DNA of 64,000 nucleotides from Adiantum capillus-veneris (taxonomy: Eukaryota > Streptophyta > Polypodiopsida > Polypodiales > Pteridaceae): assembly GCA_014529385.2 (NCBI GenBank), contig CM043955.1:139053108-139117107 (forward strand), in the 5' to 3' direction. Position numbers and translations under genes: made by a program. The first letter of the stretch is position 1. Each line of letters starts with the position of its first letter. Shown one piece after another: positions 33,901 through 42,900 of this stretch. The notes beneath the pieces are model-generated. The model did no database searches, was not told the origin of the DNA, and saw only the letters and a list, made by a program, of their open reading frames with translations.

Positions 33901-36900
33901 AAGTGTGATTGCTATACTTGTGGTAAGTATGGGCATTTCGCGGCTCAGTGTCCAGAAACACCTGTTACTGCGGCTACTGAGGTGAAGGCCCCAGAACCAG
34001 TTCCTGTACGAGCAATTACAAGCAGGCAAAGAGGTTCCTCAACACCTCAGAAGAATCAGACGATGGATTTTTTTTCAGAAATTTTGGAGTCTTATCAAAA
34101 TTCAAGAAAGGAGGGAAGTTTGTAGACGGCGGAGACAGTCTTAACAGGCGGGAACTGTCTCATGGAAGCCGAATAGTGGATCGGTCAGTAATAACCACGG
34201 CGGTTACCACGGTAACCTCAAGAGGCTATAAATAGGACCCATTACATTGTAATCGGGCTGATTGTACTCTGGGCTGCTTGTACTTCTAGTCTCTTGGTTT
34301 TAGTTTTCGAAGCTGTTCTTGAGTTACAATCTCTTCACTTGTAATTCTACTTTGTAATCATTACTACAGTAGTCAATTGTGCTTCAGTCTGTTATACCTT
34401 GTACTCGTTCTTCATAGACTCTGAATCTGAACCTGAAACACTTTTCCAGTCATTCAGTCTGTTTCTAGTCCCAATAGAGTATTTCAGTTCAGTTAACTAT
34501 TCCAATTCAGTTTCCATATTCCATTCCAATTTCACTGACTGAACTGACGACTTCCAGTAGCTGTAAATTCTAACACTGGAATCAGCTATCTACAGAGATC
34601 AGCTCCAATTCCAGCTTGTAATGGGCTGTTTTGGACAAGTGGGCACTGCTAGGCAGTCACTTGATTGCAAGTATGTGTGTGTGGTCGCCTTAGCTGAAAA
34701 TGGACATTTGTAGGTGCCACCTACCATGCATGCCTTGTCCAAGTGTCCACTTGCTTTGCATGTGCCATACATTGGCCCAAGGTTGCATTTCAAACTTGTA
34801 ATTATCATTCTTCCCATACCGTATGATAAATAGGAGTACTTGTACTTAACGTACAAGTTCTTACTTATATGCGCTCACCACTACACATACATGCGTGTAT
34901 GTTAGGTTGTGGACATATGCATGTATATATTGATGCTCCTCAAGCTCCTGCAACATGTTGCTCAAGCTATCCCTGCAAAAATTCAGTCGACATGTTATGC
35001 GCATACGACAATTGCAGATGATCAATGGCCAAATTGGTGACATTCCCTCCCTTTAAAAGAAGAGTAAGTGTCGCCCATTACACATGTAGATGACATTAAA
35101 GTTTAGCAATCGTCACAATCACATATGCAAATCAGCCATTTATGCAAGATGACCTACACATCCCATAAAACATTTAGTAACATAGAACCATAAAAAATGG
35201 CACGTCGATCCAACATTTCACTTTGGACTTTGCATTATGATCCAACTCTTCACATTGAATTTCACCTCATAGTCCAACATTTCACATTAGACATTGATCA
35301 AAGGTTCAAGACTAATCATTGGACCCTTGTTTTGACATTTCACATCCAATGTATGCGGGTGAACCAATGAACGAGCACTTAGAGAGAATGTTGCAGTCAT
35401 TCATCTCACCAAACTCATTCCGGTAAACATGTCTATCATGACAAAACATTGAAAGATTTTGAATCACAAAGTAGTCTGTAGGGAGAATACTGTCAGTATT
35501 AGCTTAGTATTTGAAATGTACCATAAAAGAAAATACATATCCATGACTACTTTCATCACAATCGGTTAACCTGTAGACAAGGGAGTGGAGTGACTCCCCT
35601 CTATGCAACAAGGTCTGAATCATGGTCAACAGCTAAATCTGCCCGGACTCTTGGAATGGTAGCCGTCAATCCAAAAGCTTCAAGGTAAAGATCCATTAAT
35701 GAGGATAATCTTCCAAATCATCCTTCTCCAACCACTTGGCATCCAAAGAAGGATAATTCTCGAACTTGACCAAGTACCTTCTGTGGATCTTACCTTTTAC
35801 TCCCTTATGTGCAATGACTTTTTCTGGCTGAACGATTTCTTCCTTTTGTTCAACTTACTGGTTGTTGATTATCAATCATTTCCTCTGGTACCTTCCCTTG
35901 AACAGGGCAAAAGAGGCTTACATGGAAAGCGTTGTGGATTCTCCAAAGAGAAGGCAGTTGCAAACGGAAAGAGACGTTAGTGATCTTTTTAGAAATCTGA
36001 AAAGGTTCATATAACTCCATGCTGGAGATCCGGTAATTCCAAAATAGGTCCAATCGTAAGCTTCTCCTTGAGGTGTTTAATACAAGTAACCTCCTTCTGT
36101 CCCCACGTGAAAGGAACTCCTCTGCGCGTAAGAGCATGTAACAGAGTTGCAATTTCAGCAAATGACTTAATAAAGCGTCGATAGTAGGAGCACAAACCCA
36201 AGAAACTACACACGTCATGCACATGTTGAAGAGGTGGCAAGTCGTGGATGGCTGCCACCTTTGTTGGATCCATGCAAACATCTTCAAAAGGGATTATGTG
36301 ACCAAGAAAATGAATCTCTTGCATGAAGAACTCACCTTTCTTAGCATTAATTACCAGCCAATGGTCCTTCAAGGCTGAAAACACCTGAGCCAAGTATTCT
36401 CTATGCTCACTTTTTGATTTAGAGAAAGCAATTATATGATCGAAAAAGGTTCCCACGAACTTCGTGTGTGGTCGGAGTATGCGGTCCATCATTCGGTTGA
36501 AGGTAGCCGGAGCATTAGTAAGGTCAAATGGCATCATTGAAAACTCATATAATCCAAAAGTCGTTCCAAAAGTGGTTTTGTGTACATCTGCAGGTGCTAT
36601 CCTTATCTGATGATAGCATTGCCACTCTTCAAATCAATCCTGCTAAAACAAGAAGATCCTATTAACCTGTCAAAAATATTGTTAATCTTGGAATAGGAAA
36701 TCGATTTTAATTGTAATCTTGTTAAGTGTCTTGTAATTAATGCACATTATCCACGATCCATCCTTCTTTTGCACAAGAAGAATTGGGGAACAGAAAGGGG
36801 AAGAACTAGGTTGGATCAAACCTTTCTCCAAAAGCTCATAAACCTAGTTCATGATCTTCTTGTGTTGTGTGGTGCTCACCCTGTAACCTTTGAATATTAA

Positions 36901-39900
36901 AACTAAAGCATTTAAGAGGTATGTACATGAGGAGATCTAAAAGAAGAGAACAAGCTCCGGAAAACCCTTATCAGCTTTTTCCCAGGCATGATGAATTTCA
37001 GCAAATCCCTCATGCGTAGCATTAAATACAATGTGAGCATCTGCTTTTTTTGGTCAGTGAAATTGTTGTTCGACATGCCTACGCTTAGATTTCAGACTGG
37101 TGCAACGATCCTAGTGTCCAAATCTTGGTTGTACACTACTTGATTGGAAGTGAAAGATGAAGTGGTAGAACTTGAAAAGCCTGTACGTTTGGAAGCAGAT
37201 ACGTAGCGGAATGAATGTTGTATTTTCTCAAGATTAGTGATCTTTATTGCTCAAGGTTCCTTTTAGTTTTTAGGGAAAGAGAGAGCTTTCCGTCTTATGG
37301 AGAGTGCTATGATCACGAACAAAGTGAGGGGATTGTGCGTGCAAGTGAATGAGACTGAGAGAAGGAGAGAGAAGAGATACGACACCCGAGAGTTTGTAAA
37401 ACCCTCCTCCGAAGGCCCCACTCTCGTCGGCGAGAGTGGTCTACTTTGATTGCACAAAGGTGTACAATGCGTATGCAATGGGACTATGCCGATGACGACA
37501 GCGACTTGGGCTGAAATCTGGGATCTACTTTATGCTGAATTTCTTGGACTGTTTCGGGGCTGGAATTCTCTGTTTATGGCTGTCTTTAAGGGCTAGGCCG
37601 GGGATCCTGCTACTGTGTCATGGTTGAAAACCTGTGGTCTGAAGTGGCTTAGGGCTGAAAACACAAAACACTGGCTGAATCTGGCTTTCACAAAAAACGC
37701 TAGGCTGATTTGTATCTGCAAACACAAAACGTTGATGGATCTGGTGCATGTGAGGCTGATCCGACTCTGCAAAGCAAAAACGTTGGAATCTGCAAAGAGG
37801 CTGGCGTTTTTGTGAAGAAAACGCTGGGCTGGTTGTGTGGCGTTTTTGCAAGCAAAAACGCTGGGCTTTCTACTGCTAGCACGGGGAGGAACTGCAATGC
37901 TGGGGGATCTAGGTGATGACGGCGATATCTGCAAATGAGGGAGACGCCAATGGTGGGGATCTGGCCCGGCGAGGATGAACTCCAAAACGTTGGGTGTGCT
38001 GGGGGATACTGCTGAGAAGTTGCCTGTTGAGCGGGAAGCTCCTGCTTCCTCTTCTGCCAGAAAGTGCTAACTTGGGCTTGCTTATATATTAACTTAGCAA
38101 AATTGCCCTACCTACTTTTGTTGGAAAGGCACTTAAAAATAATAAGTGAAAATAACCAATAAATAGGAAAATAGGCTAAATGCACTGGAAAGTTCCCGTA
38201 ACTGATGCTAATGGATTCTGATGGGAATTCCGATGATCATGCTGTGTGCAACCGGAGGATATGCATCTATGCTAAGTGACTGGGCATGCACGGTCTACGA
38301 ATAGACTCACAAAAGTGCTGGATCACTGCTAATCTAAACTTGACTTGACTGACGGGAACCCTGCTATGGTGTAGCTTGTCCACGGACACATAGGGTTGGG
38401 ATGTGTCACGTGACTTCCCCTCCTTTTCAAAGTGAGGTATTGATACCGAACTGTATGGCGTCGAGAGAGATCGCCAACAGCATCCGGAACCCTGGAAGGG
38501 ACTCTTCGCCGGCCCACTCTGCTGTGTGGGTCGAGCGGTACTTGAACTTCATAAAGGTCTGGAACGCTTGCTTCTTTGGGCCGCGCCGAAAGCGACTCAA
38601 AGTCTTCTGTGGCTCCTTTGATGCCTTCAACTTCGTCTAGAGACCTGCTTCTTTCGTCTTCAAGAATCTCCATGGCTGAAAATTCCTGAAACCATCTCCA
38701 ACACAAAACCATGAACATACCCATTCCATGTAAAGTGAAGGAAAAAAATCTTTTCTTCTCTAAAGACTGTGTATGCAATGTAGATGAACATAGAGACGGA
38801 GTGACAACCCGTTCATCAAACATATGCAAACAATACGATCGAATCATTTCTGTTTGATCAAAATCAATCAACTGTGGCAAATCACAATGGAAATGCCCAT
38901 GCTTGGTGCTCATACTATCATGTGTTCTTTCGGAAACTGTGTCATGCCAAGGAAGAGACATGGAATGCGACTTCCTTACATACAAACTTTTCAACTTTTC
39001 ACAAAAAATTTGCATACATTCGTGCTCATCCATGAGAGAATCGTGCTCAACATACAATATGTCATGCCTAGTAAAAGGGATCACATAACGATGCTGACTA
39101 AAATACAGGAAACCTTCACGAATGAAACACTCGAACAATGCGTGCGTACCAATCATGCGAACACATAATACTTCTTGTGATGGTTCTTTGGACCAAGGCT
39201 CGAGAGCCAAGATCGCTTCGTTCTGAATGATCGAATCGTCCTGTGGGGGTTCTTTGGACCTCGACTCGAAAGCCAAGATCGGATCTTCGTGATTGATCGA
39301 ATCTACAACGAGGTTAGCTTCGCTAGGCAAAGCATCCACTAACACATCATCCTTGTGAACAATCACGTCATCTTCATGCAATTCATCATGTTTGTCTTTT
39401 CCATCCAAATCATCATGCAAATCATTATCCATCAAATCATCATGCTTCTCATAATCATGCAAATCCTGTGTGTCATGCTGTGGAGAAAAAGAGACTAAGA
39501 TAATCTCCTTATCCCGAATCCTTTCAATCTTGTCCTGCATATTAGCAATGAAAGATGGAGAATGAGCAATGTCCTCTCCATGAATGACAATAGGAGAATC
39601 ACTTTTGGCATTGAGAGTTATAGTGTTAGTCAGAAAATCCATGAGAGCGTCATTATCACGAAACCATCGAATGCCCAAAATCATATCACATCCTGAGAGA
39701 GGAGAAACAACAGATCTTCTAGTGAAGACAATCTGTTTAATTGCAAATAACACATCAAGGCATTCCTCGGTGATGAGAGCGTCCATACCAGGACGAAAGC
39801 CAGAGACCTCGATAGGAGATCTCAGACTAACTTCGAGGCGGGCTCTCTCAACAAGAGAGGAACTGATCACATCATGCATACTACCTGGGTCAAACACTAT

Positions 39901-42900
39901 GACAAAACGGTGCCCCGACGTACGATCGTAACATTTAATGAGAGAATCATCAATGGGAGGGTCCTGAGAAACTGTGGGCACAATGGTGTTATCATTCATT
40001 GCATTGACAGATGTAGTGGGTGCTGTGGGTTCTTTAGATTCATTCGATTCAAGCTTAGGACATGTTCTTTTTATGTGACAATGAAAACAACGACCTTCTT
40101 TAGAATAAGTGCTTTGTTCTTCCGACGTGATGTAACCTCCTACAATTCCTTGTGCTACCTTTTCATATGGAGTAAGCTTAGGTTTAGCAGTTGTGTTAGC
40201 CTTACCCTTAGATTCATTGGAAGAATTCTTTGATGAGATACTGTTGGTAGATTGGTTAGAAGAGTTATCATTCTTACTATTCTTACCATTCTTACCGTTC
40301 TGAGGAGTCTGCGAGGTACTTGTGGAAGTCTTGTTCTCCCTAGGCTTTCCCTTGTTGTGCTTCATCTCCTGTGCGAGAGCAATCGCTACCGCCTTGTTGA
40401 GATCGATTGGATCGAATACCTCGACATCGTACTTGATATACTCGTCCAATCCAAAGAGAAAAGCCTCTTTTCGCTCTTCATCCGACATGCGTAGTTGGGT
40501 ACCTAGCTGCAAAACACGATTAGAAAAAGACATAACCGGCATACCATTTTGCTTGAGAGCGCGCCAATCGTCCTTCAATCGTGCAAGGTACTGAGGTGGC
40601 ATAAACCGCGCCTTGAGCTTGTCTTGGAAATTAGCCCAACTAAAAGAGAGGGGCGTGAAATCGTCGGCTGTCTCTAGGTGCCCGGCTAGCTGTGCCTCTT
40701 GCCATGCGTGGTACCAATTAATGGCATCACCGGCAAGGTACATAGCTGCCGTCAAAACTTTGCTATTGCTTGTCTTCTTAGTTGTCGCAAAATAAGCATT
40801 AAATTGATGCAACCAAGAATGAATAAGAGTAGCATCCATCTTACCATCATACTTACTGAAAATCAACTTTTCTGTAACTGGATGGTTGGAATCCGCATCG
40901 TGGCTTGCGTCGCTTGACGAACTCCCACGATCTTGGGTGGTTCGGTCTTCGAGGCTAGGACTTTGGCAATAAATTCTTGATTGCGAAGCTCCCTTTGAGC
41001 TTCACGCACGGCGTCCCTTTCTGCTTTGCGTTCTTTTCGTTCACCGCGCTCGTGCTCGAGAGCAAGTCGATTTTCTTCTTGTTGTGCGGCCAGTCTTGCG
41101 TTTCTTTCGTCGCGCTCGCGTTCTAAAGCAAGGCGCTTGTCTTCCTGTTTATCCATCATGGCCATCATCTGCTTCATCATTGCCTCCATAGGGTCTGGCG
41201 TAGATGGCGAAGGTGGAGAGTTGAAGAAATCATCTCCGGGTCGGGAGGAGTCTCCGTCACCTCTCTCATGCTCATCACCTGTATGCGAAGTATCCATTCC
41301 GCTTCGGGTGACGACCATGCACTATAATCTTGGGTTCTTAAGCTCGCGAGGAACTTGGGTTCTTGAGGGTCTTGAGGTTCTTGAGGTCCTTGATTCGTGA
41401 GAATCTTGGGTTCTTGAGGTTCTTGAGTCTTGAGGGTCTTGGGTTCTTGAGGTTTTCTTTCGCTTGCAAATCTCGTTGAGAAGGATCTTCTCTTCACCCG
41501 AGTTCTACTCTTTTCTGCGGGCGCACCCCTTGGCGGCCTTGCGCTCACACCAAGGTTGCTTTTTCCCACCTCACGTTGATTGGCCGGCCGCTAAGTGCAC
41601 GGTCCGCTCTCAATGAGTGAAAAGAGACACAAGGGGAGGCTGGACAAGCCCTTCTTTCTTGGGATTCCTGTCACTCTTCAACAAAACACGATTAGGAATC
41701 GCCACGCCCAAGTAAACTTGATGTCATGCGATCGCAACAAGCAAAAAAAAATTCTTGTGGTTCTTTCCTTGAGTAATGCAGAACACTTCCAAAGCTGATA
41801 CCAATGTAAGGTGCAGCGGAATGAATGTTGTATTTTCTCAAGATTAGTGATCTTTATTGCTCAAGGTTCCTTTTAGTTCTTAGGGAAAGAGAGCTTTCCA
41901 TCTTATGGAGAGTGCTATGATCACGAACAAAGTGAGGGGATTGTGTGTGCAAGTGAATGAGACTGAGAGAAGGAGAGAGAAGAGATTCGACACCTGAGAG
42001 TTTGTAAAACCCTCCTCCGAAGGCCCCACTCTTGTCGGCGAGAGTGGTCTACTTTGATTGCACAAAGGTGTACAATGCGTATGCAATGGACTGATGCAAT
42101 GGGACTATGCCGATGACGACGGCGACTTGGGCTGAAATCTGGGATCTACTTAATGCTGAATTTCTTGGACTGTTTCGGGGTTGGAATTCTCTGTTTATGG
42201 CTGTCTTTAAGGGCTGAAAATGGGGGCTAGGCCGGGGATCCTGCTACTGTGTCATGGCTGAAAACCTGTGGTCTGAAGTGGCTTAGGGCTGAAAACACAA
42301 AATGCTGGCTGAATCTGGCTTTCACCAAAACGATAGGCTGATTTGTATCTGCAAACACAAAACGCTGATGGATCTGGTGCATGCGAGGCTGATCCGACTC
42401 TGCAAAGCAAAAACGCTGGAATCTGCAAAGTGGCTGGCGTTTTTGTGAAGAAAACGCTGGGCTGTGGCGTTTTTGCAAGCAAAAACGCTAGGCTTTCTAC
42501 TGCTAGCACAGGGAGGAACTGCAATGCTAGGGGATCTAGGTGATGACGGCGATATCTGCAAATGAGGGAAACGCCAATGGTGGGGATCTGGCCCGGCGAG
42601 GATGAACTCCAAAACACTGGGTGTGCTGGGGGTACTGCTGAGAAGTTGCTTGTTGAGCGGGAAGCTCCTGCTGCCTCTTCTGTCAGAAAGTTCTAACTTG
42701 GGTTTGCTTATATATTAACTTAGCAAAATTGCCCTACCTACTTTTGTTGGAAAGTCACTTAAAAATAATAAGTGAAAATAACCAATAAATAGGAAAATAG
42801 GCTAAATGCATTGGAAAATTCCCTTAATTGATGCTAATGGATTCTGATGGGAATTCCGATGATCATGCTGTGTGCAACCGGAGGATATGCATCTATGCTA

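Larger units (their letters stand above)
31918..34613 (+). mobile_element. Complete TR-GAG (gag-only LTR retrotransposon)
   Basis: The 5' LTR (31,918-32,424) and 3' LTR (34,121-34,613) are close copies starting TGTAGACGGCG and ending CTCCAATTCCA. Both have the TATA box CTATAAATAGG. A perfect 5-bp target duplication GCTTG flanks the element (31,913-31,917 and 34,614-34,618). The 1.7-kb interior encodes only a Gag-like protein, then a purine tract AAGAAAGGAGGGAAG. There is no protease, RT or integrase. This matches the terminal-repeat retrotransposon with gag domain (TR-GAG) architecture known from plants, which depends on autonomous relatives for replication. Confidence 0.92.

Noticed and set aside
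37593-37985. 130-aa and neighbouring ORFs at 37.6-38.0 kb and 42.2-42.6 kb
   Set aside because: The same ORFs appear in both LTRs of one element, so they are LTR sequence read as protein.
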